Counted from the first letter of the stretch, positions 17,004 through 26,141 are shown. The stretch: DNA of 64,000 nt from Hydrogenophaga sp. Root209 (GCF_001428625.1 NZ_LMIE01000034.1:62001-126000), one strand, 5' to 3'. A program made the numbers and translations. Notes: generated by a model not told the origin, from the sequence alone.

Positions 17004-17829
17004 ATGAACCTGCTGCGCCGCCAGAACGTGAGCGACAACCTTCGCCGCGCGGCGAAGGCCGCTGGCCCCAACTTCGGCGCGTCGGATCTTCGCTGCGCGA
17101 CCAAGCTGGGCACTTGGGCCTCGACGATCCCCAAGTCAATGATCGATGGATGGAAGCAGGCGGCGCCGTCGTCGCGCTTCTTTTCGGTGCAGGGGTTCAG
17201 CGAATTGACAGCCTCTTTGTTGACCGGTGGCTGCGTGGACGGTTGGGAGCAGATGCCCGACCAGGACGGCCGCTGGGTGGGCTGCGTCGCCTCGGTGGCC
17301 GCCGACGTGCGTCTGGTCAACGATGAAGGCAAGGACGTAGCCGACGGTGAATCGGGCGAGCAGATCGTGCGCGGCCCGGTCATCATGAATGGCTACTACA
17401 AGAACGACGAGGCCAACCGCCGTGTGTGCCGCGACGGCTGGTTCCATACCGGCGACATCCTGTTCCGCGACGCGGCCGGCAACTACTTCTTCGCCGACCG
17501 CAAGAAGGACATGGATCAAGACCGGCAGAGAGAACGTTTATTGCCGGGAGGTCGAAAGCGTCCTGGGCGCCCACGCAGGCGCGATGCCGTGCGCCGAGTT
17601 CGGGCTGCCCAACGAGCACTGGGGCGAGGCCGTGACGGCCACCGTCATCGCCAGGCCAGGAACCATGGTGACCGAGGCCGAACTGATCGAGTTCTGTCGT
17701 GGCCGCCTGCCCGGCTTCAAGGCGCCGAAGCGGATCCACTTTCGCAGCTCGCTGCCGATCAGCGTGGCCAACAAGATCCTCAAGCGGGGTCTCAAGACCG
17801 AGTACGCCGATGAGGCCAAGGGCGGTTGA
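17004..17829 (+). pseudogene. Broken AMP-dependent acyl-CoA ligase (internally deleted, frameshifted)
   Basis: Remnant of an acyl-CoA ligase. A short N-terminal-like piece (VSDNLRRAAKA) runs straight into the middle of the family (RFFSVQGFSELTASLL, then NGYYKNDEA and DGWFHTGDILF), so the ATP-binding P-loop region is missing. After FFADRKKDM the frame breaks. One extra G at about 17513 (ATGGATC for ATGATC) would restore IKTGRENVYCREVE and continue to LPISVANKILKRGLK and the stop at 17829. The homologous intact ligase at the right edge of the window shows the same DRKKDMIKTG motif. The single-base shift could be a sequencing error; the internal deletion could not. Confidence 0.75.
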
Positions 17830-17886
17830 GGCCGATGGCCTCTCAGTGTCGGCGTCCGAAATATTTCAACCCAAGGAGTTAGTGCG

Positions 17887-19071
17887 ATGAACCAGAAAGT
17901 CGTTGTTGCCGGTGTCGGGATGGTCCCGTTCACCAAACCGGGCGCCAGTGAACCCTATCACGTGATGGGAGAGAGGGCAGTGCGCCAGGCCCTTGCCGAT
18001 GCGCGCGTTGAGTACGCCATGATCCAGCAAGCCTATGTCGGCTATGTGTATGGCGATTCCACCTGCGGCCAGCGGGCGCTCTACCCCGTGGGCATGAGCG
18101 GCATCCCCATCGTCAACGTCAACAACAACTGCTCCACCGGTTCGACGGCTCTGTTTCTGGCGCGCCAGGCAGTCGAAAGTGGTGCCGTCGAGTGTGTTCT
18201 GGCCCTGGGCTTCGAGCAGATGGCCGCAGGTGCCATCAAGGCCCAGTTCGAGGACAGGCCGACGCCGTTCGAGGAGTTTGACCGGGCCACCGCCGAACTC
18301 GTCGGGCGCCCGGAAATTCCGTTGGCTATCCGTTACTTCGGCGGTGCCGGCAAGGCGCACATGGACAAGTACGGCACCAAACTGGAGACCTTTGCCAGCA
18401 TTCGCGCCAAGGCCAGCCGTCATGCTGCGAACAACCCTCTGGCGCTGTTGCGCAAGGAGATCTCGGTCGACGACGTGATGAACGCACCTGTGCTGTGGGA
18501 GGGCGTGATGACCCGCCTGATGGCTTGCCCACCGACCTGCGGCGCCGCTGCTGCGGTGATCTGCTCCGAAGCCTTCGCCAAGAAGCACGGGCTCGACACT
18601 CGCGTTTCCATTGTCGCCCAGGCGATGGCAACCGATCTTCCCAGTACCTTCGAGTCGCACGACATGATGCGCGTGGTCGGCTTCGATATGGCGCGCGATG
18701 CGGGGCAAAAGGTCTATCAGCAAGCCGGCATCGGCCCGCAGGACGTGAACGTGGTTGAGCTGCACGACTGCTTTGCACAGAACGAGTTGATCACCTATGA
18801 GGCGCTGGGCCTGTGCCCGCCCGGCGGTGCGGAAAAGTTTGTGCTGGACGGCGACAACACCTATGGCGGCAAGGTTGTGACCAACCCGTCGGGCGGCCTG
18901 TTGTCGAAAGGGCACCCTCTGGGCGCCACCGGCCTGGCGCAATGTTATGAGCTGACTCACCAACTGCGCGGCACGGCGGACAAACGCCAAGTTCAAGGCG
19001 CACGTGTGGCCTTGCAGCACAACCTCGGGCTGGGCGGCGCTTGTGTTGTCACGCTTTACCAGGCCGCCTGA
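17887..19071 (+). CDS. Thiolase of the SCP-x/lipid-transfer type
   Basis: A 394-residue thiolase with the nucleophilic Cys in NVNNNCSTGSTA (about residue 80), the His loop SKGHPLGATG, and a second Cys in LGLGGACVVTLYQ. All three catalytic elements are therefore present, and it should be a working 3-oxoacyl-CoA thiolase. A good AAGGAG lies 10 nt before the ATG. It opens the long plus-strand operon directly ahead of the MaoC pair, the SDR and the paired dehydrogenases, which together form one beta-oxidation round. The thiolase at 13355 is only a distant paralogue. Confidence 0.9.
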   Translation: MNQKVVVAGVGMVPFTKPGASEPYHVMGERAVRQALADARVEYAMIQQAYVGYVYGDSTCGQRALYPVGMSGIPIVNVNNNCSTGSTALFLARQAVESGAVECVLALGFEQMAAGAIKAQFEDRPTPFEEFDRATAELVGRPEIPLAIRYFGGAGKAHMDKYGTKLETFASIRAKASRHAANNPLALLRKEISVDDVMNAPVLWEGVMTRLMACPPTCGAAAAVICSEAFAKKHGLDTRVSIVAQAMATDLPSTFESHDMMRVVGFDMARDAGQKVYQQAGIGPQDVNVVELHDCFAQNELITYEALGLCPPGGAEKFVLDGDNTYGGKVVTNPSGGLLSKGHPLGATGLAQCYELTHQLRGTADKRQVQGARVALQHNLGLGGACVVTLYQAA

Positions 19072-19104
19072 GCACAGGCGCAGAAGACCAGGATCTGGAG
19101 TCCC

Positions 19105-19548
19105 ATGATTGACAAGCAATTCATCGGCTACGAGGTGCCGCCCACGCTGTGGGATGTGGAGAAGGGCCGCATCCGCTTTTTCGCCCAGGTGATCGGTGCC
19201 ACCGACCCGATCTACTTCGACACGACTGCCGCCAAGGCCGCTGGCTACCGCGACGTCGTGGCGCCACCGACTTTCATCTTTGGCGCCGAGAGCGATTCGG
19301 GGGTGTTGATGACGTTGCTCGACACGCTCAAGATCGATCTGCGGGAGGTCTTGCACGGTGAGCAGCGCTTCGACTACCACGCCCCGGTGTGCGCTGGCGA
19401 CACGCTGCGTTTTCAGACCCGGGTCGCCGACATCTACGACAAGAAGGGCGGCGCGCTCGAGTTTGTCGTCAACGACACGAAGGTCACCAATCAACTTGGC
19501 GAGCATGTCTCCGACATGCACTCAGTGATCGTCGTGCGCCACGCCTGA
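19105..19548 (+). CDS. FAS1-like/MaoC N-type hydratase subunit (non-catalytic partner)
   Basis: A 147-residue single hotdog protein of the MaoC N-terminal (FAS1-like dehydratase) group. The core reads GATDPIYFDTTAA followed by VVAPPTF. At the hydratase dyad position it has Asp but Tyr instead of His (DPIYFD), so on its own it is probably the structural or substrate-binding half. The catalytic half would be the next gene, 10 nt downstream. Two-gene hotdog hydratases of this kind are known for steroid side-chain enoyl-CoAs (ChsH1-ChsH2 in mycobacteria), where they accept bulky substrates. The assignment of the partner is by motif and adjacency. Confidence 0.82.
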   Translation: MIDKQFIGYEVPPTLWDVEKGRIRFFAQVIGATDPIYFDTTAAKAAGYRDVVAPPTFIFGAESDSGVLMTLLDTLKIDLREVLHGEQRFDYHAPVCAGDTLRFQTRVADIYDKKGGALEFVVNDTKVTNQLGEHVSDMHSVIVVRHA

Positions 19549-19558
19549 AGGAATATTC

Positions 19559-19975
19559 ATGAACGCTCAAGTAAAAATCATGGATGTCGGTGCCGACATG
19601 CCCGTGCTGGAATTGCCGCCGATCAGCCGCACCACCCTGGCACTGTTCGCCGGTGCGTCGGGCGACCACAACCCGATCCACATCGACATCGACTTCGCCC
19701 ACGGTGCGGGGATGAAGGATGTGTTCGCGCACGGCATGCTGTCGATGGCCTACCTCGGGCGCGCGCTCACCGAATGGGTGCCGCAGCGCCAGATCCTCAG
19801 CTATGGCGTGCGCTTCGCGGCCCTGACCCATCTCGGCGACCGCGTGCGCTGCACCGGCAAGGTGCTTGAACAGATTGAGCATGCAGGCCGACCCTGCGTG
19901 CGCGTTCAAATCAGCGCTACGAAAGCGACAGGCGAAATCACGCTGTCCGGCGAGGCGCTGGTTGCCCTGAACTGA
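19559..19975 (+). CDS. MaoC-type (R)-specific enoyl-CoA hydratase, catalytic subunit
   Basis: A 138-residue hotdog protein with the complete hydratase 2 motif, SGDHNPIHIDIDFA (Asp and His of the dyad at about residues 39 and 44), followed by FAHGMLSMAYLGRAL. It would add water to an enoyl-CoA, probably as a heterodimer or heterotetramer with the product of 19105. The SDR downstream could oxidise the (3R)-hydroxyacyl-CoA, since MaoC enzymes give the R isomer and crotonases the S isomer. Confidence 0.87.
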   Translation: MNAQVKIMDVGADMPVLELPPISRTTLALFAGASGDHNPIHIDIDFAHGAGMKDVFAHGMLSMAYLGRALTEWVPQRQILSYGVRFAALTHLGDRVRCTGKVLEQIEHAGRPCVRVQISATKATGEITLSGEALVALN

Positions 19976-20058
19976 GAGGCTGAGACCGCCGTTTGGCAGC
20001 CCGGCTCCTTATTCTTTTCCCTTTCATTTCCTTTTCATCAAAAACAAGGACACACATC

Positions 20059-20886
20059 ATGAAAAAACTCGAAGGCAAAGTGGCCATCGTTTCAGGTTCG
20101 GGCCGCGGCATCGGCCGTGCGATCGCCATGAAGTTGGCCATCGAAGGCGCCAAGATCGTGGTCAACGACCTCGACGCAGCTCCAGCAGAGCAGACCGTGG
20201 CCGACATCAAGAAGGCAGGCGGCATGGCCGTGGCCTGCGTGGGCAGCGTCACTGCCGGCGATTTTGCTGATCGCTTCGTCAAGACCGCGATTGACAGCTT
20301 CGGCGGCCTGGACATCATCATCAACAACGCCGGCTACACCTGGGACAACGTGGTTCAGAAGATGACGGACGAGCAATGGAACGCGATCATCGACGTGCAT
20401 CTGACCGCGCCGTTCAAAATTTTGCGCGCTGCCGCAGAGTTCATTCGCGTCGCCTCGCGCAAGGAAGCCGAAGCCGGGCAGGAGGTGTTCCGCAAGGTGG
20501 TCAACATCTCGTCTATCGCCGGCACCGGCGGCAACGCCGGCCAGGCTAACTACTCAGCGGGCAAGGCCGGCATCATTGGCCTGACCAAGGCGCTCTCCAA
20601 GGAGTGGGGGCGTTACAAGGTGAACGTCAACGCCGTCGCTTTTGGCATGATCAAAACGCGGCTGACCGAAGCTTCGGCCAGCGGCGACGCATCCATTGAC
20701 ATCCAGGGCCAAAAGATCAAGGTCGGCGTCAACCCTGATCTGCTGGAAATGATGGAGCGCACCATTCCGCTGGGTCGCGGCGGCACGCCCGAGGAAGCGG
20801 CCGGATCGGTCTACCTGCTGTGTATTCCCGAGTCGAACTACGTAAGCGGCCAGACGCTGATCTGCGGCGGCGGCATCTCGATCTAA
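20059..20886 (+). CDS. SDR family 3-hydroxyacyl-CoA dehydrogenase
   Basis: A 275-residue classical SDR: SGSGRGIG at the coenzyme site, VNDLDAA after strand 2 (an Asp favouring NAD), NISSIAG with the catalytic Ser and YSAGK with Tyr and Lys. An insertion of about 12 residues (ASRKEAEAGQEV) precedes the Ser strand. Start at the ATG at 20059, 8 nt after AAGGA; an in-frame extension to 19993 has no support. Placed between the MaoC pair and the paired dehydrogenases, it probably oxidises the MaoC product before thiolysis by 17887. Confidence 0.88.
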   Translation: MKKLEGKVAIVSGSGRGIGRAIAMKLAIEGAKIVVNDLDAAPAEQTVADIKKAGGMAVACVGSVTAGDFADRFVKTAIDSFGGLDIIINNAGYTWDNVVQKMTDEQWNAIIDVHLTAPFKILRAAAEFIRVASRKEAEAGQEVFRKVVNISSIAGTGGNAGQANYSAGKAGIIGLTKALSKEWGRYKVNVNAVAFGMIKTRLTEASASGDASIDIQGQKIKVGVNPDLLEMMERTIPLGRGGTPEEAAGSVYLLCIPESNYVSGQTLICGGGISI

Positions 20887-20915
20887 AGCGCAAGCCGAAC
20901 GCATAAAGGCCCACG

Positions 20916-22097
20916 ATGGACATCGATTTCAGCCCGGAAGACATGGCGTTCCAGCAAGAGGTTCGCACTTGGTTCAAAGGCCACACACCGTCCGATCTCA
21001 AGCGCAAGACCGTCACCGGGGAAATGCTGCAGAAGAACGACATCGTTCATTGGCAGCGCCGACTCGATGGCCAGGGCTGGCTGGTCACCGGCTGGCCCAA
21101 GGAGCATGGGGGGCCGGGCTGGACGCCGACGCAGCGCTATATTTTCGACCTTGAGCGCGCGGCGGCCAGTGCGCCGGTGGGGCTGTCGATGGGCGTCATC
21201 ATGCTCGGGCCGGTGCTGATTGCCTTCGGCACGCCAGAGCAAAAGGCGCAGTACCTGCCGCGCATCCGTCGCTGCGAGGACTGGTGGTGCCAAGGCTATT
21301 CCGAGCCGGGTGCAGGCTCCGACTTGGCCAGCCTGAAGACCACGGCCGTGGCCGATGGCAGCGATTACATCATCAACGGCTCCAAGATCTGGACCACTTA
21401 TGCGCATTGGGCCACGCACATGTTCTGCCTGGTGCGTACCGCCAACACCGGCAAGAAGCAGGAAGGCATCTCCTTCCTGCTGATCGAGATGGACCGCTCC
21501 GGCATCGATGTCAAACCCATTGTCTCGATCGACGGCGAACACCACCTGAACCAGGTGTTTCTCACCGACGTTCGGGTGCCCAGAAAAAACCTGGTCGGTC
21601 GCGAAGGCCAGGGTTGGGACATTGCCAAGTACCTGCTCACACACGAGCGCACCAGCATCGCCGGCGTGGCCGACTGCAAGGCGCATTTAGCCAACTTGTA
21701 TGCCGCGGCAGGTGAGCGCCGCTCGGGTGGCCAACCGCTGATGGAGGACGCGGCGATGCGGCTCAAGCTGGCGCGCGCCGAGATCGAACTGATGGCGCTC
21801 GAACACACCAACTTTCGCGTGCTGGCCGCCACCGCCTCGGGCAAGGCGCCGGGGCCGGAATCCTCGCTGCTCAAGACCATGGGCACGGCGGTGCAACAGA
21901 CCTTGGCCGAGCTGGGCGTCGAGATCGCCGCCGAGCAAGCCTGGCCCTGGCATGACGGCGGCGAGTTTGGAAGCGGACGCCATGCCCATGCGATGCCGCA
22001 CTACTGTTTTTCGCGCGCCGCCACGATTTACGGCGGCAGCGACGAGGTGCAAAAGAATGTATTGGCCAAGATGCTGCTGGCCGGCGGCACGCGGTAA
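20916..22097 (+). CDS. Acyl-CoA dehydrogenase, large subunit of a two-subunit enzyme
   Basis: A 393-residue dehydrogenase of the PimC/FadE type that works as an alpha2beta2 heterotetramer with the next gene. The flavin loop is YSEPGAGSDLAS. The usual C-terminal catalytic Glu is replaced (IYGGSDEVQKNV), while the segment LLTHERTS offers a Glu on the helix used by isovaleryl- and FadE-type enzymes. The partner gene starts 8 nt downstream. Two-subunit dehydrogenases act on dicarboxylic (pimeloyl), steroid or other bulky acyl-CoAs. Confidence 0.88.
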   Translation: MDIDFSPEDMAFQQEVRTWFKGHTPSDLKRKTVTGEMLQKNDIVHWQRRLDGQGWLVTGWPKEHGGPGWTPTQRYIFDLERAAASAPVGLSMGVIMLGPVLIAFGTPEQKAQYLPRIRRCEDWWCQGYSEPGAGSDLASLKTTAVADGSDYIINGSKIWTTYAHWATHMFCLVRTANTGKKQEGISFLLIEMDRSGIDVKPIVSIDGEHHLNQVFLTDVRVPRKNLVGREGQGWDIAKYLLTHERTSIAGVADCKAHLANLYAAAGERRSGGQPLMEDAAMRLKLARAEIELMALEHTNFRVLAATASGKAPGPESSLLKTMGTAVQQTLAELGVEIAAEQAWPWHDGGEFGSGRHAHAMPHYCFSRAATIYGGSDEVQKNVLAKMLLAGGTR

Positions 22098-22105
22098 GGA
22101 TCGTC

Positions 22106-23248
22106 ATGAACTTTGATCTCTCCGAAGAACAAAAGATGCTGCGCGACGCGGCACAGAAATTTCTGCGCGCCGAATACCGCTTCGATGCGCGCAACCAGAT
22201 CGTCGCGTCGGCGTCCGGCATGAGCCACAAGCACTGGCAGCGATTCGGGGAATTCGGCTGGCTTGGGCTCGGACTGCCCGAGGCCGATGGCGGTTTTGGC
22301 GGCGGCATGCTCGAGACGATCCAGGTCGCCGAGGCCCTGGGCGCCGCGCTGGTGGTCGAACCCTACCTCGTCAGCGCCGTGCTCGGCGCGCAGGCGGTGG
22401 CACGCGCGGGCACCGCGGCGCAGCGCGCGACCTGGCTGCCCGGGCTGGTCTCGGGCCAGCGCATTGTCAGCCTAGCGCACACCGAGGCCGATGCGCGCCA
22501 CGACCTCGCCCATGTTCACACCAGCGCCATGGCCAAGGGCGGCCGCTGGGTGCTGTCGGGCCGCAAAAGCGGTGTGCTGGGCGCGCCCTGGGCCGACGGC
22601 TTTGTTGTGGCCGCCAGAACCTCGGGCGCCGTCAGTGAACGCCGGGGAATCAGCTTGTTTCTGGTCGAAGCCCACACGCCGGGGGTGCAGGTGGCGGGCT
22701 ACAAGGTCTACGACGGCAGTCGGGCTGGTGATCTGCAGCTTGATGCTGTCGTGCTGGGCCCGGACGCATTGCTGGGCATGGAAGGCGAAAGCCTGGGACT
22801 GCTCGAGCACCTGGTTGATCTTGGCATTGTTGCCGCCTGTGCCGACGCCCTGGGTGCCATGGGCGCGCTGTTGAGGAAAACCGGCGAGTACGTCGGCACG
22901 CGCAAACAATTTGACGTGCCGATTGCCAGTTTCCAGGTCATCCAGCACCGGCTGGTCGACATGTTCGCCGCGGTCGAGGCCAGCCGCTCCCTGGTGTTGA
23001 TGGCGGCCCTGCATGCCGAGCATCCCGACGCAGTCACCCGTTCGCGCGCCGTCTCGGCCGCCAAGGCCGCCATTGGTGAGCGAGCCCGCTTCGTGGCGCA
23101 GCAAGCGGTGCAGCTGCACGGCGGCGTGGGCATGACCGAGGAGCTTGACATCGGCCATTACTTTCGCCGCCTGACGCTCTTTTGCAACCTGTTGGGCAGC
23201 ACCGACCACCACCTGCAGCGCTTTGCGACGCTGCGTGTGGTGGCCTGA
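22106..23248 (+). CDS. Acyl-CoA dehydrogenase, small subunit of a two-subunit enzyme
   Basis: A 380-residue partner of the preceding gene, PimD-like. It has the dehydrogenase fold, with the start FDLSEEQKMLRDAAQKFL and a C-terminal LHGGVGMTEELDIGHYFRR. It lacks a Glu at both known catalytic positions (LLGSTDHHLQR at the C-terminus). It is therefore probably the half that completes the FAD site while the large subunit supplies the base, as in FadE28/FadE29-type pairs. Spacing of 8 nt supports joint translation. Confidence 0.87.
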   Translation: MNFDLSEEQKMLRDAAQKFLRAEYRFDARNQIVASASGMSHKHWQRFGEFGWLGLGLPEADGGFGGGMLETIQVAEALGAALVVEPYLVSAVLGAQAVARAGTAAQRATWLPGLVSGQRIVSLAHTEADARHDLAHVHTSAMAKGGRWVLSGRKSGVLGAPWADGFVVAARTSGAVSERRGISLFLVEAHTPGVQVAGYKVYDGSRAGDLQLDAVVLGPDALLGMEGESLGLLEHLVDLGIVAACADALGAMGALLRKTGEYVGTRKQFDVPIASFQVIQHRLVDMFAAVEASRSLVLMAALHAEHPDAVTRSRAVSAAKAAIGERARFVAQQAVQLHGGVGMTEELDIGHYFRRLTLFCNLLGSTDHHLQRFATLRVVA

Positions 23249-23294
23249 TTGCCTGATGACCGACCCATACCGAGTCACTGGAAGGGCTGCCTAA

Positions 23295-24902
23295 ATGAGT
23301 TTGATGACATCCACCGCCACGCCGAACTCGCCCGAATTTCAGCGCAACCGCGAAGCCTATGAGCTGCGCATTGACGACTTGCATGAACGCCGCGAACGTG
23401 CCCTGATCGGCGGCCCCGAAAAGGCGCGCCTGCTGCACAAGAAGCGCAAGCAGTTGCTGCCGCGCGAGCGCCTGGCTGCCGTGCTCGACCCCGGCTCGCC
23501 CTTCCTCGAGTTCGGGCAGCTTGCCGGCGACGGCCTGTACGAGGGCGTGCCGCCGGGCGGCAGCATCATCACCGGGGTGGGGCTGGTGTGCGGGCGCGCA
23601 TGCATGCTGATGATCCACGATGCCACGGTCAAGGGCGGCACCTACTACGGCATCACCGCAAAAAAACATGTGCGGGCCCAGATGTTCGCCTGGCAGCACC
23701 GGCTGCCGTGCATCACCATGGTCCAGTCGGGCGGCGCCAACCTGCCGGAGCAGGCGCATATTTTCCCCGACGACGGCCAGTTCGGCTCCATTTTTTACAA
23801 CCAGATCCGCATGTCGGCCGAGGGCATCACCCAGATCGCGACCGTGCATGGGCCCTCAACCGCTGGCGGCGCCTATCTCCCGGCGCTGTGCGACGAGGCG
23901 GTGATCGTGCGCAACCAGGGTGCGATGTTCCTCGCCGGGCCCGAACTGGTGTATGCCGCCACCAAGGAAGAGGTTGACATTGAAACCCTGGGCGGCGGCG
24001 AGATGCACAGCCGCATCAGCGGCGTCACTGACCATCTGGCCGAGAACGATGGCCATGCCATCTCCATCGTGCGCGGCATCGTGGCCAACCTAGGTACCGT
24101 GGCCAAGCAACGCTGGGACGTGGTTCCGCCGCTGCCGCCCCGCCATGACCCGCGCGAGATTTACGGCATCGTCAGCGCCGACAACCGGCATCCGACCGAC
24201 AACCGCGAAGTGCTGCTGCGGCTGATCGACGACAGCGAACTACAGGAGTTCAAACCCCTGTACGGCGACACCATGATCTGCGGCTTCGCCCGCATCAAGG
24301 GTTTCCAGATCGGCATTCTGGCCAACAACGGCGTGATCTTCTCCGAGAGCGCGCTCAAGGGCGCGCACTTCATCGAGTTGTGCTGCCAGCGCGACATTCC
24401 GCTGCTGTTCATGGCCGATGTGTCGGGCTTCATGGTCGGCAAAGCGGTGGAGCAGCAGGGCATTGCCAAGCACGGCGCCAAGTTCATGACGGCCATGGCC
24501 TCGGCCAACGTGCCGCGCTACACGCTGATCACCGGAGGCTCGTACGCAGCGGCCTACCTGGCGATGTGCGGGCGCCCGTTCAAGCCCAACGTGATGATGA
24601 TGTGGCCTACCGGCCGCGCCGCGCTGATGGGCCCCGAGCAGGCCGCCACCACGCTGGGCCTGGTGCGCGAGAACATCCACCGGCGCGAGGGCACAAGCTG
24701 GAGCGACGAAGAACGCGAGCAATTCAAGCAACCGATACGCGAGCAGTTCGAGAGCTTTTCCAGTCCCTACAACTACGCCTCCAATCTGTGGTGCGACATG
24801 GTGATTGACCCGCTGGAAACGCGCGACACCATGGCTTTGCTGCTGGAGCTGGCGGGCCGTGTGCCGGCGCGCGACACGCACTTCGGCGTGTTCCGCATGT
24901 GA
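23295..24902 (+). CDS. Acyl-CoA carboxylase carboxyltransferase (beta) subunit
   Basis: A complete 535-residue carboxyltransferase of the methylcrotonyl/geranyl-CoA carboxylase class. The N-domain has KGGTYYGIT and GPSTAGGAYLPALC; the C-domain has MADVSGFMVG. The conserved C-domain loop, FGAGxYGMCG in the fragment at the left edge, is here YAAAYLAMCG. Tyr417 occupies the Phe/Gly selectivity site and Gly-Ala-Gly has become Ala-Ala-Ala, a notable change next to the oxyanion region. The biotin-carrying partner lies four genes downstream. The order beta, CoA-transferase, dehydrogenase, hydratase, alpha echoes atu and liu clusters for terpene and leucine breakdown. Confidence 0.92.
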   Translation: MSLMTSTATPNSPEFQRNREAYELRIDDLHERRERALIGGPEKARLLHKKRKQLLPRERLAAVLDPGSPFLEFGQLAGDGLYEGVPPGGSIITGVGLVCGRACMLMIHDATVKGGTYYGITAKKHVRAQMFAWQHRLPCITMVQSGGANLPEQAHIFPDDGQFGSIFYNQIRMSAEGITQIATVHGPSTAGGAYLPALCDEAVIVRNQGAMFLAGPELVYAATKEEVDIETLGGGEMHSRISGVTDHLAENDGHAISIVRGIVANLGTVAKQRWDVVPPLPPRHDPREIYGIVSADNRHPTDNREVLLRLIDDSELQEFKPLYGDTMICGFARIKGFQIGILANNGVIFSESALKGAHFIELCCQRDIPLLFMADVSGFMVGKAVEQQGIAKHGAKFMTAMASANVPRYTLITGGSYAAAYLAMCGRPFKPNVMMMWPTGRAALMGPEQAATTLGLVRENIHRREGTSWSDEEREQFKQPIREQFESFSSPYNYASNLWCDMVIDPLETRDTMALLLELAGRVPARDTHFGVFRM

Positions 24903-24925
24903 TCTTTTAGTCCACAGTATTGAAC

Positions 24926-26119
24926 ATGCTCGAAGCCATTCTCTCCGGCTGCCGCGTGCTCGGCCTGACGCAGAACGTGGCCGGCCCGTTCTGCACCCAT
25001 ATCCTCGGCGACCTCGGCGCCGAGGTCATCAAGATCGAACGCCCGGGCAGCGGCGACGATGCGCGCCAGTGGAAGCCGCCCGAAGTGGCCGGCGTCTCGA
25101 CCGGCTTCGCGGCGCTGAACCGCAGCAAGAAGAGCGTCTGCATTGACCTCGACAGCGCGATTGGTCAGCAGCTGGTCGCGCGCCTGGCGGCCGGTGCCGA
25201 CGTGCTGGTGCATTCGCTCAAACCCGGCAGCGCCGAAGCGCGCGGCCTCGGCGACGGACACCTGCTGCCGACCAATCCGCGCCTCGTGTATTGCGCGATC
25301 AGCGCCTTCGGCGAGGTCGGCCCGATGCGCGCGCTGCCCGGCTACGACCCGCTGATGCAGGCCTTCGCCGGCATCATGAGCGTCAGCGGCCACGAAGGTG
25401 ACGAGCCGGCGCGCGTCGGCGTGTCGCTGATCGACATGGGCACCGGCATGTGGGCCACGATGGCGATCCTGGCCGCGCTGCTGCGCCGCGCCACCACGGG
25501 CGAAGGCATGCGCGTGCACGCCAGCCTGCTCGAGACCGGGCTGTCGTGGATGATGGTGCCAGTCGCGAACTATCTGGCCACCCAGCGCCTACCGCGCAAG
25601 ATGGGTTCGGCGATGGCGATGATGGCGCCCTACGAGCTCTTCGAAAGCGCCGACGGCAAGGTCTTCATCGCTGCGGCCAACGACCGGCTGTTTGGCCGCA
25701 TCTGCAGCGCGCTGGCTTGTCCAGAGCTGGCGCAGGATCCGCGCTTCATCGACATGTCGGCGCGCATCGGCCACCGCAAGGCGCTGCACGCCGAGCTCGA
25801 GGCGCGCACCCGGCAGCGCAGCACCGCAGACTGCGCGGCGGCGCTGCGAGCGGCCGGTGCGCCCTGCAGCGAGATGCACGACGTGGCCCAGATGCTGGCG
25901 CACGAACAGGTGCAAGCGGTCGGCATGCTGGGCGCGCTGCCGCTGCCGGGCGCACCGCAACACCAGACGATGGGCCTGCCCATCAGTTCGCAGGGCCGTC
26001 GCGGGCGCAGCGGCCCGCCGCCGCCAGTGCTGGGCGGGAACACCGACGAGGTGTTGACGGCGCTGGGCCTGCATGCCGATGAACTGGCGGCGCTGCGACA
26101 GCAACGCGTCGTCGATTGA
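24926..26119 (+). CDS. Family III CoA-transferase (CaiB/Frc type)
   Basis: A 397-residue CoA-transferase. N-terminal CRVLGLTQNVAGPFCTHILG and GAEVIKIERPGSGD are family hallmarks, and the Asp that forms the acyl-anhydride is in VSLIDMGTGM. It would move CoA between the pathway acid and a donor thioester, saving ATP. I use ATG 24926; a TTG two codons upstream is also in frame, and neither has a clear ribosome binding site. It interrupts the otherwise atu/liu-like carboxylase gene order, and has a counterpart beside the homologous dehydrogenase at 56381. Confidence 0.87.
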   Translation: MLEAILSGCRVLGLTQNVAGPFCTHILGDLGAEVIKIERPGSGDDARQWKPPEVAGVSTGFAALNRSKKSVCIDLDSAIGQQLVARLAAGADVLVHSLKPGSAEARGLGDGHLLPTNPRLVYCAISAFGEVGPMRALPGYDPLMQAFAGIMSVSGHEGDEPARVGVSLIDMGTGMWATMAILAALLRRATTGEGMRVHASLLETGLSWMMVPVANYLATQRLPRKMGSAMAMMAPYELFESADGKVFIAAANDRLFGRICSALACPELAQDPRFIDMSARIGHRKALHAELEARTRQRSTADCAAALRAAGAPCSEMHDVAQMLAHEQVQAVGMLGALPLPGAPQHQTMGLPISSQGRRGRSGPPPPVLGGNTDEVLTALGLHADELAALRQQRVVD

Positions 26120-26141
26120 CAGAGACAAGGCCGAGATCCCC

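Noticed and set aside
17866-19521. A 551-codon open frame on the minus strand
   Set aside because: It is antisense to the thiolase 17887 and MaoC gene 19105. There is no domain and the composition is that of a shadow frame.
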